A stretch of 64,000 nt of DNA from Micractinium sp. NFX-FRZ. Lineage: Eukaryota > Chlorophyta > Trebouxiophyceae > Chlorellales > Chlorellaceae. The translations under genes were made by a program, and so were the position numbers. This document shows positions 33,001 to 44,910 of the stretch, in pieces. The notes below the pieces were generated by a model. The model made no database searches. It saw nothing but the letters and a program-made list of their open reading frames with translations, and had not been told where the DNA came from. Each line of letters begins with the position of its first letter. The stretch's first letter is position 1. The stretch is taken from the NCBI GenBank assembly GCA_029339195.1, contig JAPTJF010000037.1:1-64000 (forward strand). Reading direction: 5' to 3'.

Positions 33001-36000
33001 GCTCTGCCCTGGACTCAGTGCTAGGCACGGCGAAGTACGCTCACACCTATGCCCCCCGGGAGGGTAAGCATCTTGGCTTGCGTCCTTGTTGCTGTTGCTG
33101 CTGCCGCTGCTGATGCTGATGCCGCTGCTGATGCTGCCTGCTGCTGCTGCTGCTGCCGCCGCTGTTGCTGCTCCTGCTGCTGCTGCTTAGCTGCACCGCA
33201 AGTGTACGCAAGCTTATTGAGCAGCCCAACCCCATGGCGTCCTGCAGGCATGACGACCTGCATTGCCTGCCCAGCCGGCACCATCCCCAACACCACCAAC
33301 GGGGCGACCGCAGGGTGCCAGCCATGCGACGTGGGCACATTCAGATCTGTCAACACTGTCAGGTGGGCTGCCAGTGTGATGTGAAGCTGCCGGGTGCTTT
33401 CTTTATGCCATGAAGTGAGGGGACCCACCAACAGGCTGACCCAGTTCCCTTGAAGGCTGGTGCTGTGAGGGACCAGCAGCCATTGGTGCAGAGCCGTCTG
33501 GCCTTCGTGTGTGCAGGCCACAGCCGCGCAGCTGCCGGTTGGGCCCTGCAAAGGCACAAGAACACATGCCTGCCCACCCGTCTCCCTCCCTGCTCCACCA
33601 CTGCAGCGATGTGTGCGCCCCCTGCCGGGAGGGGAGGGAGGCCGGACCCTCCAACAACCAGGACTGCACCTCCTGGTGAGTGGCTTGGCTTGGCTGGCAG
33701 GCAGTGCCGCTGGCTGCTCTGTAGGCATGCACACATTTGCAGGTCCCTCACTCGGGACACGCGCTGGGACAAGCGCTTGAAACCCAATCGCTGAGCCGTG
33801 CCACTGCCTGCCAGCTTGTTTCGCGACGATGATGCCCCGCGACCACTTTCTATGGCCCCCCCAGCCAGCATGCCGTGGCTCCTCAACCCCGCCCTGTGCA
33901 CGTCCAGCTAGTTGCACCCCTCAACCAAGCCCTGTGCACGCACTCCCCTGCAGCCGCCCCGGCACATACATGAGCGCTGCCATTGGCCCGCTCAACTTCT
34001 GTGCGCCGTGCGAGGTGCGCGGCTTGCACGTGACAGCTGCTGGATTGCATGCGCTTGAACAGGGCCAGGCCCCAGCAGCGGGGGCACTTGCCTGGGAGGG
34101 CAATGCCGCTAGCAGGCACAGCAGGCATAGCAGGCAGCAGGCTGCTGGCGGCAGCGTGCAGCACGCAGCACCTGGCACCTGCAAGCAGCAGGCAAGCGCC
34201 GCATCGACGCCCTGCCCTCAGCACCCGTCTGCCCTGCCTGCCCTGCAGCCACACACGTTCCGGGCCACCACTGGCGCGTCGTCCTGCCAGCTGTGCGGCC
34301 GGGGGATGGAGGCCCGGGATGAGGGCAGCATTGCATGCACCCAGTGCCTCCCTGGCTACTACAACAGCGACCCAGGTGGGTGGGTGCTGTGGCCGGGTGG
34401 ACCGGGCACCGGGTGGCAAGAACAGGTGGCGGGTCAGGGTGCCGGGGCAGAGCTGCGGGGCAGGGTGCCGGGCCAGGGTGCCAGGGCTCCTGCGCAGGGG
34501 CAGGGTGCTGGCAGGCTTGGCATGCATTGATGGTAGCATTCTGCCGTGGTGAACACGTGAAGACGGAGACGGGACACGTGGTTTGAGGTGCATGGTTCGA
34601 GGCTTGGTCATGAGGTTTGCCCTGTGCTGGACACCATTTATCCTTGAGCTGGCTGCAAGCAAGGCGTGTGCCACTCATCCTGCCTCACTTTCTGCAGGCA
34701 CGGCGTGCACGCCCGCGCCTGCTGGCACGTACGTCAACACCACCGGCGCCTATGTTCCTACACCCTGGTGAGCTTCCGCCTCTACCCAAGGCTCGCCAAT
34801 GCACCTGCTTTGTGCCTGGACGGGTGGGGCAGGAGGCAGATCTGCGGAGGCAGGCAGGCAGCTGTGACCGTGGGAACCACGGTCCTAGACGTGCACCCCT
34901 CCCGGTAGCTCTAGGGGCGAGCTGCAAGGGGCGTCTGGGCACACTGTTGCATGCATGCACACGCTGAACGCCTGCCTGCCTGCGCTGCCCTTCCTCCCTG
35001 CAGCCCGCACGGCACCTTTAATGACGAGGCGGGCCAGGACAGCTGCCTGCCCTGCCCCGTCGGGAGGTACTCCAACACTCTGGGAGCCAAGGAGTGCAAG
35101 GTGCGTGCGTGTGTGGCGTATGCTGACACACCCTGGTCAATGCAGCACCGGCATGATCGCAAAGCGCTCTGCACCAGCAGTGAGGGGTGCAGCTGAGCTG
35201 CGGGTGCCGCAGAACTCCCACCCCGCAGCGCCTAAGCTTCTTTCCGTCTGGTCTGCGCCGTCCTGCAGACCTGCCCTGCTGGCACATTCTCTAATGGCAG
35301 GGCGTCCGCCTGCATGGACTGCCAGCCTGGCTTTGCCTCCACCCCCGGAGGCAGCAGCTGCCGACCCTGGTGAGACCGAGGCAGGGGCAGGCGGTGTCAT
35401 CTTGTGAGGCTTCTGTTGCTTGCAGCAGAAGTACATACTCCAGAGCCCTGCACGTGCCTGCCACCCGCCCGTAAATGTGTGCCACGTGTGCGTTACACAA
35501 CGCATGTGCTGCAGCAGAGATGCGTGCTGCAGAGGCGGGCATCCCTGCCTGCCCCTCCCGGTGCCTGCTGGCCTGCCGTGCATGAAGGCTGCGTCTCCTC
35601 CCACACCCTCATGCTGTTGCAGCCAAGCTGGCACCTACGCACCTACCGCCAAGTCGCAGAGCTGCCAATTATGCCCAAAGGGCTTCCAATGCCCCACCGC
35701 CGCCATGCGGTAAGAGCACCTGCCTGCCCCCTCCAGCCGCTGCCGGTTGCGTGTGCAGCTGCCAGTGGCACGCGCTGCTGCCGGCCACTTGTGAGATCCT
35801 CCCACCCACCAACCAACCTACCCATGCGCGTATTCTTGCTGCCCTTCTCTGCAGTGTCGCTGCGCCCTGCCCCAGGGGAACGTTTAGCAACAAGGAGGGC
35901 AACCGGCTGTGCACCCCCTGGTGAGCGCTGGCCTGCCTAGGCATGCCTCCCAAAGCCATTATTTCCAATGCGGTGTACTGTCAGGCTCGGGGCATGGCCA

Positions 36001-36494
36001 GGCGGCTGTGGGAGGCTGGCGGCTTTGCCCAGCCTTGCTTCCCAGGCTGCCAGGCGCCTGCCGGGCGCCACAGGAGGGGCCCGCGGGCACGGTCAGGCGT
36101 GCTCCCAAGTAACAGAGCTCCCAGCCATGCAGCCTCACCCCTTCCCTGAACCCTCCGCACTGCCTCCCGCTGCAGCCCAGCCAACACTTATTCAATCGGA
36201 GGCTCGCGCGCCAAGCCGGTGCTCGCCTGCATACGATGGTAAGCAGGCGCAGCAGGCGCAGCAGGCACAGCAGGCACAGCGCCACACACACTCCCTCTGC
36301 AAAGCAGCATGCCTGCACAGCTTCCGCTGCACTGCCGCCCAGCTGCGTACGGTGCCGCCCTGCCACCTGAACGCTTGCCCCCGCCACCCCCGCCTCCCCC
36401 TCCTCCTCTCCCTTGCAGCCCACCAGCCACAAATACGCGCGGGCTCACGGGGCAGTCGTTATGCGTCACGACGAAGCCTCAAGTGAGACGCTGA
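27695..36494 (+). CDS. Secreted cysteine-rich GCC2/GCC3-repeat protein, copy 1
   Basis: Twenty-eight exons, all in phase, encode 1,095 residues: 27695-27791, 27946-28052, 28238-28528, 28822-29122, 29300-29372, 29500-29615, 29808-29947, 30143-30318, 30582-30678, 30815-30930, 31099-31148, 31310-31456, 31650-31743, 31893-31953, 32286-32440, 32590-32729, 32869-33063, 33248-33362, 33607-33675, 33954-34014, 34249-34375, 34698-34767, 35004-35100, 35269-35369, 35623-35709, 35855-35920, 36176-36238, 36419-36494. Residues 1 to about 27 are a signal peptide. A domain of about 170 residues follows (GGSYVDGIWSQ and CPEGEGSQL visible). Then come many 40-50-residue repeats of the form CPAGTF..GFTC.AC.PGQF...TC..C..GTYS, typical of GCC2/GCC3 (ephrin-receptor-like) and TNFR-like cysteine modules. 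They are interrupted by a non-repeat block around 29808-30678. There is no transmembrane helix or kinase domain, so an extracellular soluble or wall-bound protein is inferred; its function is unknown. Intron 2 has a GC donor (28053). The gene is a tandem duplicate of 37625-46090. Confidence 0.85.
28529..28821 (+). other. Intron 3 of cysteine-rich gene 1, near-identical to its paralogue's intron
   Basis: This 293-base intron differs from intron 3 of the paralogue (38481-38763, 283 bases) mainly by about three extra CTG triplets, one A and a handful of substitutions. Other introns of the two genes have diverged beyond easy alignment. It holds a CTG run at 28633-28664. The length difference (293 versus 283) breaks frame, so the identity is not due to a shared coding sequence. 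Confidence 0.85.
30005..30039 (+). repeat. CTG microsatellite in intron 7
   Basis: A run of about 11 CTG/GCT triplets in intron 7 (29948-30142) of cysteine-rich gene 1, absent from the matching intron of the paralogue. Confidence 0.9.
33081..33188 (+). repeat. Imperfect CTG/CTGATGC triplet tract in intron 17
   Basis: The intron after the exon ending at 33063 contains degenerate CTG/CCG/GTT triplets. The paralogue has a similar degenerate tract at about 43028-43150 in the same intron, so this intron has kept its triplet character since duplication. Confidence 0.75.
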
Positions 36495-36650
36495 GTGCCC
36501 ACCATACGGCAGCACACCATCCCCCTGTGCTTCCTTGCGGTGCTCCCCTTTTCTACTGCTACACCTTTGTTAAGCTTAAGAACTGGCACGACATGTATAA
36601 CCTACCCTGTTACCAGCCGCCACGGCTTCCTGCATTTCAAGAGCCCTGTG

Positions 36651-36655
36651 TGTAA
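36651..36655 (+). terminator. Candidate TGTAA polyadenylation signal, cysteine-rich gene 1
   Basis: TGTAA lies 157 bases past the stop codon at 36492-36494, in the usual range for a chlorophyte signal. Confidence 0.55.
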
Positions 36656-37470
36656 CCGCCGACCCGCTGCATGCCAGCCGCCGCCTGCTTTCGGACCGAT
36701 GCACCAAACCAGGCTTTTAATGGGATCCAAGGGCCAGTCTAGCAGCAGCATGCAGGCTCGGGCGGTCCCGTTGATCCAGCTGGGGAGGGAGCCGACACCC
36801 GCTGGCGGCGGGCGGCGCTGCCTGCAGCGCGGGCTAGCCGGCACGCCCATCTGGCAAGCCTACACACTGCCAATGCTAAACCCGTTCCGCGACGATGCCT
36901 GCCTGACATGCATCGCATGCCAAGACCCAAACCGTGCGCCCAGATGTTGAGAGCCTGGCGGGGGCGCCGGCGCCGCCAGGTCAGCAGAGTTAAGATCTCT
37001 CACCTGTAGATGGCCTCTTCGAACAAGAACGGTTGTACTCGCGGAACATGAAGAACGCACCATTTGCTTCAGAAACCCTTGCAGAAACCAGCAGCTTGCT
37101 CGCCAGGACACGTCCAAGGCGTTGGAAAGTTCGACCGTAGAACGACGGTTGGAGGTTGCAGTCAGCCCAGTGTCGCCTGGCCGTCGTTGTTTTCCGGTAT
37201 CAACTGGCACTTTGAGCTAGGAAACTGGCTACGCCTACAGCAGACCTGTCCGCAAACTTGTTGACGGGGACCTCCAGGGGCAAAACAGTGTACGAGCTTT
37301 CATTGTTTCCCATACATCGCTCCCCCTCAGTACCAGGGAAGCACCTCTAGAACACCTAACCTGCACTCACTTTCTGACCAGCATGACTCCAGCAGGGCGC
37401 GTGCGGCAGTCGTAAGGTGCGCCCGACATTGTGTTCATCGGCGGGCCACCCGCGGGGCCTGTCCCGGCTG

Positions 37471-37476
37471 TTTATA
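37471..37476 (+). promoter_or_regulatory. TATA-like element upstream of cysteine-rich gene 2
   Basis: TTTATA in a GC-rich setting, about 150 bases before the start codon at 37625. A similar TTTATAA lies upstream of copy 1, though further from its start codon. No transcript data support it. Confidence 0.3.
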
Positions 37477-37624
37477 GGCTACAGGATGGCATGGAGAGGG
37501 CCCAGAAGCGCCAGTGACGCAGGCGGACTGGGTGCACGAGCGCGGCTGACAAGGACCACGACGGCGGGCCGTAGTCGGGCAAGCCCCGAACTGACGTTGA
37601 AATACTCAGAGGTGCCTGCAGGGG

Positions 37625-40600
37625 ATGGCGGAAGTACTCCTGGGGCGGCGGAGGGCTGCGGCCGTGGCGCTGCTCCTGGCGGCGCTGGCGGCCGCCATCC
37701 CGGGCGGTGCCGCCGCCCTGACGTGCAACAGTGGTAAGAGCGCAAGCGCTACAGCAGCGGCTGCCCGTTCAGCAGCCGGGCAATACAACAGTTTCACTTG
37801 GCGCCAACCAGAGGTGCTGAGTGCAGCGCTGATGGCCAGCCGCCAGCCGGCAAGCTCCCTTCCCAACCCGGCTGCCGCAGCCCTGGCAGCTGCCATTGGG
37901 GCATGCGTCACCCATATGCTGCCGGTTGTCTTTCCTGCACATTGTTCTGCAGGTGCCGCCGGCCGCCTGAGGCTGGACCTGGTCAGCGCCACAGACCCAG
38001 CCGACCCGCTGGCACGCTGCCTCACAAGCTTCACTGTCAACATTGGCGGGGACTGCAAGGCGAGCTCGCAGCTGCTGCCGGCCTGCAGCCCGCCCGCTGC
38101 CTGCTCGCCTGCCACCGCCTGCCTGCCGGCCTGCGCATCCTCCTGCCCTTCTCAGCCTGCTGCCCTCCACGTACCACACAACTTCACAGGTCTCAATCAC
38201 AGCGTTGAGCTCGGGCGGTTCTTACGTGGACGGCATCTGGTCGCAGTTCCCAGCACAGACATACGCGCGCTACCTGCCCTGCCCAGAGGGCGAGGGCAGC
38301 CAGCTGGTACCCGCCAGCATGGCAGATGTGCCAGCCAAAGTGCGGCAGGCGGTCACAGAGTATGTGTACGGCCCCAGCCGGCCGCTCCCGCTGCTGGCAT
38401 CTGGCGGCCTCGCCTTCGCGGCTGGCCGTGCGACCCTCCGGCGCACGGGCGGGGCAGTGCTGGAGTATGCAATCACTCAGGTGTGTGTGGAATGGTGCTC
38501 AGGTGCTGCCACCGGCATGGCGCCAGGTGCTCTAGCAGTACCACCAGTGCAGCGTGCGGTACCGCTTCTACTGCCGCCACTGTTGCTGCTGCTGCTGCTG
38601 CTGCTGCCGCCGCTGCAGCCGCTGCAGCCGCTGCCGCCTGCGGCTACTGCTGCTGCTGCTGTGTACGTTGCTGTTGGCGGCGCAGCTGCTGCAGTTGCTG
38701 GGGATGCTGTTGATTGGGCTGCCCGTGCTTTTACAACCCATATCTTGCTTCCAATAATCGCAGAGCACAATCAGGGCAGCAGACCTGGACCCAGCCATCA
38801 CCGTCCTCTCAGCCTGCAGCAACCTGCCCGTTCCAGCCAGCCAGTGCCGAGACAGCACAGCGGCAGCGGGCGTGGCGACTGAGTGCGATCCCGGTGCCTA
38901 CGGCATTCTGGTTGGCAGCGGCGTCAAGGCATGCGCGCTGTGCCCGGCAGGCACTTTTGGGGATGATGGCTTCACCTGCACAGCGTGTGACCCCGGCCAG
39001 TTCAACGGGCGCGTGGGGGAGACAACGTGCATGAGCTGCGATGCGGGCACCTACTCAACGGGAGGTGCGCTGGGCGGTGTGGGCACGGGCTGCTGTAGTG
39101 GGCAGGCAACCAGCAGTGCAAGGCCAGTTGAGTCTTGGAGCTCCAGGAATCAGCTACGTCCCCTCTTCACCATCACTCACTTCTGCTCTGCAGGCCTCTC
39201 CACGTGCCTGCCCTGCCCCACTAACACTTACCAAGAGCACCAGGGCGCCAGCAGCTGCGAAAGCTGGTGAGAGTGCGATGCTGCAGCCTCTTTTGGGTCG
39301 CCCCTGCTCCTCTGCACTGCCGGCACGGCGGGCTGGGTTGGCAGCGTGTCATCTCTTGGTGCCACTCGCCCTCTCCCTCAGCTTTGTTGCCACTACACAC
39401 ACCTCTGCAGCCCCGGCGACTCGTTTGCCTGGATCCCAGGCAGCACGGTGTGCGTGCGCTGCGTCCAGGGCATGCCAGAGATGTGCGCAGGGGGCGCGTG
39501 CAGCGGCACCAGCCCCGCCTCCCAAGGTCAGATGGGCCAGGCGCACCATACTCTTATGATGTAGCACAGTCGCCTCTGGTGTCTTGCTTGCCCTCTGCCT
39601 GCCTTGCATGCCCCACTTTGATGAGTGCTGCTGCTGCTGCTTGCCTACCTACTCACTTCCTCCCCGCCCCTTCTCCCTGCGTGCCTGCCCCCTCCCCTCC
39701 CCTCCCATGCAGGGACCCACATTGTGTCTGTAGGCCAGCTGGTCTGCTCCCCCAGTGCCATGACTGGAAGCTACGAGGTCAAGGCAGCCACCAAGTGCAC
39801 CTCTTGGTCGACCGGCAGCCCCACCCTGCAGCTGGCCATCTCTGTTGCAGCGGTGAGGCGCCACCCCTTGTGTGCACAACAACTGGCCCTTCCAGGCTGC
39901 TGCCTGCCTCTTGCCCGACTATTGGAGATCGGCATGGCTGGCTCGTGGGCGGGCAGCCGGAGGACGGGCAGCCCTGATGCGCCCGCTTCTGCTAGCGCCA
40001 CTAACAACATACAGGCAGCGAGGCGTGGCCAGCACACCGACCTTAAACCGCCCTGCCCTGCTGCACGCTACCTAATCGGGTCTCAAACCCCTCCCCTGTT
40101 CTTACGACTTCCCGACCGCAGGACTGCTCTGTGGACATCCTGCCCATCTCAGACCCCAGCTGCGCAGACCCGCTCACCGGCACCGCGGGCTACCGGTACA
40201 GCGACCTTCAGATGCGGGGCTACTACGCCTGGGACCCATCGGTCTCCCAGTTTGCCATCCGCTCCCTGCTCCCCTCCGAGTGGGCAAGCAGGTGAGGGGC
40301 ATTCCCCTTCCCTTCTCTCGCCTTAGTGGCCAGGTCTCGCCCAGTGCTGCTGCCAGTGTGCTGCCAGAAGGCAGGTGCAAAGTCTGTGCATGCGGCCATG
40401 CTCACCTGCTTGCAAGCCCCGCCCGCCCCCTATTGTCTGCAGTGCCTCCCTGCTGACCATCAACACAATCAACGGCGCGGATGTCGGCATCGGCTTCTGG
40501 CCTGCCACCTCAGACCCCGGCGCCGCCCTGCAGCCAAGAGTGAGCGTCAGACACCCGAGATCCACAGCAGGCCGGCTTGACGCCTAGCTTCTGCTAAATT

Positions 40601-43600
40601 TGCACAAAAAGCACCAATCAAACCTGCCGCCTGCAACCAGCCCTGCTTTGCAAGGCAAGGCATGCCAGATCCGGGTGCAAGCTGCACCGGCTGCCCCTCA
40701 CCTCTTGCTCACCCTGCAACCTGTCCCTGCCTGCAGTCCTGCTCGGCAGTGCTGACAACACAAGGAGGCCAGGTGGTGGGCGTGCCTGCCACCCCCATCC
40801 CCACCTGCCCATCCGGCTCGTACGCTGTTGCCGCCCAGTTCTGCCGCCCCTGGTGAGTGCGGGCTGTGCTCAGAGGCTGTGCTCTGCAAGAGGCTGTACT
40901 CTGTCTGGCAGCTTGCATGTTACGTGCCCAGTGTGCCCACCAGACGTGTCTCCAAGCTTCGGCCTCTTCACAGACACCCCTGTGTGCGCGTCCCTGCCTG
41001 CAGCCCCACGGGCTTCACCTGCACAGGAGGCAAGAGGACTGCCTGCCCAGCCGGTGAGGGCCTTGCTGACTGGGCAGCTGGCTGGATGGCTGGCTGGCTG
41101 GCTGGCCACCTGCCCAGTTGCCTGCCTGCCTGTCTGGGTGCATGTTCATCTCCCTGTCCACTTGCCAGCCCGCAAACGCCTGTCCCATCCTGCCACGCTG
41201 TGTGCTCCCAACCTCATCGCATGACCGCCTGTGTGCTCTCTCGCAGGCACCGCCAACCCCATCCTGGGACTGGGCGCCGCCACCTGCCCGGCGTGCACCC
41301 CCGGCACCAATGGAGGCTTCACATCCACCGCCCGCTCCGCCTACTGCGCCGTGCCTGCCATCGACACCGATTGCGTGACCGGCACGGGAGGTGAGTCCTG
41401 CCTGTGCCTCTGTTCGTCTCCCAAACTCATTGCTGTCTGTAGGGGCACAATATAATGACCCTACAGATTGCCACCTGTGATGCCCCACCCAGCGTGTTCT
41501 CTCACTCTGCGCCAACACAGCACCCACCCCATTCTTCGACTGCTCGTAGGAGTGGGAAAAGAGTGGTCAGACAACAAGCGCGCCTGCGTGCCGTGCCCCG
41601 CTGGCACCAGGCGGGACGATGCCTCCAAATCCTGCGTGCCATGGTGAGTGGCAGGCGCTAGTCGGGGCTGTAGGCTGGATACAGGGGTGGAATGTAGAGC
41701 AGCACTGCCCCTCCATGCCCCGCATCGACTATTTTTGATCAATGTGTGTGACCTGCCCTCCCTTCCTTCCCATTGCAGCCTTGCGGGGGAGTACTCGGCT
41801 GCTGGCGCAGTGGCGTGCACACCGTGCCCCATTGGCCAGGTGTGTATAAAACGATGCCAAAGAGGCTTGCTTCTGTTCGGGGGCAATGGTGTGCATGTAT
41901 GGGGTTGCACAGCATGGCACAGCATGGCACGGCACGGCACGGCACGGCACGGCACGGCACAGCATGATGCACCCCGACGGGCGCTGCCTACAGGGGTGAG
42001 CAGGGCCGCATGCAAAATGCCCTTCGCTGCCTGCTTGCTCGCCTCACCATCCCGCTTGCTTTGCGTGCCGCCCCGCTGCCCGCAGTTCAACCCCAGCACC
42101 GGGCTGGCAGACCAGACTGCCAAGACAGGCCTCGCCTGCCTGCGCTGCCCCGAGGGCAGCATAGCCCTGTCCGGCTTGCAGACGCCGGCAGGCGTGGGCG
42201 ATGCTGACATGGCCATCGGTGCCACCTTCTGCGGCGCATGGTGAGCATACGGAACATAACCGTGCCAAGGGCCAGCAGGGAAAGATGTTCTGCCATGCAA
42301 ACTAACTAGACGGCCCATCCCTGCCGCTGCTGCACCCCTGCCCAACCTGCGTACTGCCCCGCTGTCGCCCTGCCCAACAATGCCCTCCTGAGATGGCACA
42401 TTACTCCCATTGAGCACCACTGTTCACCCACCCCACCCCCTGCAGCCCCACGGGCAGATGGCAGGACACCTCAGAGCCCACCAAAGCGTGCAAGTCGTGC
42501 GCCGCCTGGCCGGGGTACGGCAAGTACACGTACCGCAGCGGCGACGCCCTGCCAGAGAACAACGAGTGCAAGCGCATACCCACAGGTGCGCTGCGCTGCG
42601 CTGCGCTGCGGGTGCACTGAACTTTTCAGTGAGACTGTGCTGGGGACCCAATCTACCTGCTTGGTGTTGGCGTTGGCACAGGCAAGCCCAGCCTGAAAGG
42701 CTACTGCTCCCCGCATGCCGATGTGCCCCACTCCTGCACTTCCACCCCCTGCCTCCCTCCCAACCCCGCTGACCCTCCTGCCTCCAACCTGGCGGTGCAG
42801 GGTACAAGCTGAAGGACTCCACCCACACCGAGATTGAGCTGTGTGAGGCCGGCACGGTGTCCTTCTGGAGCCCTGACAACAACGAGCGCTGGCCCAATGG
42901 CGGGGGCACAGAGGAGCAGGCATGCATTGCCTGCTCTGCCCTGGACTCAGTGCTAGGCACGGTGAAGTACGCGCACACCTACGCCCCCCGAGCCGGTAAG
43001 CTGCCTGGCTCGCTTCTGGTGTGCCTGCTGCTGCGCTGCTGCTGTTGCTGCTGTTGCTGCCGCTGCTAGTTTGACTACTGTACTGCTGCTGCCGCTGCTG
43101 CCGTTGCTGCTGTTGCCGGTGCTGCTGCCGCCAATGCTGCTGCTGGTGCTCAGCTGCAGCGCAAGTATGCGCAAGCTTACCAAGCAGCCCAACCCATGGC
43201 ACCCTGCAGGCATGACGAACTGCATTGCCTGCCCAGCCGGCACCATCCCCAACACCACCAACGGGGCCACCGCAGGGTGCCAGCCCTGCGAGCCTGGAAC
43301 CTTTCGAAACACGAATACAGTCAGGTACACTCCCTCCCCCACAACCCGACCCAGGAATGCATGCTGTGGTCTGTTGTCAGTGGCAGTGTGCTTGCCTGCG
43401 TGCGAATGCATCCACGGCATCAGCCCTGGGGTGACGGGTTTAGGGTTTGCTAATCCATCAGCCCTGACAGGCTCACATGCTGCCGCCCTCTGCCCCCAAC
43501 CGCTTGCAGCGACGTGTGCGCCCCCTGCGGAGAGGGGAGGGAGGCTGGGCCCTCTCAAATGCGGGCCTGCACCGCTTGGTAAGCTTGCACGTGTGGCATG

Positions 43601-44873
43601 GCATCAGTGGGCCCTTCTGTAGGGTGCCCACTCTGCCCAGCATGCACGTCAAGGAGGCGTTCGGCGTCTGCTGCGCATGTCTACGCTTGTTCAGCGGACA
43701 CATCCCGTTGAGCGTGGGCTTTAGTCGGCATCCGTCTGGGCACCGCTGTCCGGCTGACGTGTGCAAGCCCTGCCCTGCCCTTCTTCCCTGCCTCCTGTCC
43801 TGCAGCCTCCCAGGCACGTACATGAATGCGGCCCTGGTGTATGACCGAACCAACTTCTGCCGGGAGTGTGAGGTGAGGCAAGGGAGGGCAGGGTGAGCAA
43901 ACAGCTGGGCGGGGCGCTGCGGTAGGGGCAGGAGTAGCCGAGGCAGGGAGCGGGCGGAGGTAGGCCAGAGCAGCAGGCAGGCAGGAAGAGTATGGGCCAG
44001 CGGTGCGCCTAGCTAGTCTGAGCAACGCTGGCAGCAGCAGGTAGCAGGCTGCACAATTGCAGCGCTCCACACGCCAATGACACTGCTGCGTTGTGGCACC
44101 TCGTGCTTGTCCTGCCCTGCAGCCTCACACCTTCCGTGCCACGTCTGGAGGATCCTCCTGCCAGCCGTGCCCCAGGGGGACGGAGGCGCGCAGCTCGGGC
44201 AGCACGACGTGCACGCCCTGCGCAGTTGGCTACTACAATAACGAGGAAGGTGAGGAGTTCTGAAACACAGCTTGACCGCCCGGCCCGGCACAGCACAGCA
44301 CAGCACAGCACAGCGCAGCACAGCACAGCACAGCACAGCACGGCTGGCCAAGCTGGCATCAACTGGCATACCCTTGCTGGATGCGTGCACCCCCAACCGA
44401 GGTCGCCATGCCACAGGCGCCTTGCACTGACGCCCTGCTGCTGCCCACCACCGCTGCAAGCAGGCACTCGATGCACCCCGGCACCCGCCGGAACCTTTGT
44501 CAGCTCGGTCGGCGCCTTCACCCCCACCCCTTGGTGAGCCAACGCCACTCGGCACACTCGTGGCTGTGTTCTGCGGTCCCCCTGGATCCGTGCCCGTGCC
44601 CTGGACCTCACACACGGCAGCAGCCTTGCACAATGCCTGCCCCCATGCTTGCCCCCGTGCCTGCCCCCATGCCGGGCCCCATGCCTGGCCTCCCACAAGA
44701 TCTGTTTATATCGTTAACTCTACCCTCACCTGGTGTCCGCAGCCCCAGAGGGACCTGGAACGACGATGTGGGCCAGGACACGTGCACCCCTTGCTCTCCC
44801 GGGCAGTACTCAAACACCCTGGGCGCCAAGGAGTGCAAGGTGTGTGGCTGCGCTGGCAGCCTCAGTTGCCTGT

Positions 44874-44910
<37 letters not shown>

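Larger units (their letters stand above)
36495..37624. other. Intergenic region between the two cysteine-rich genes
   Basis: This holds the 3' UTR of copy 1 and the promoter and 5' UTR of copy 2. Nothing else is recognised. Confidence 0.5.
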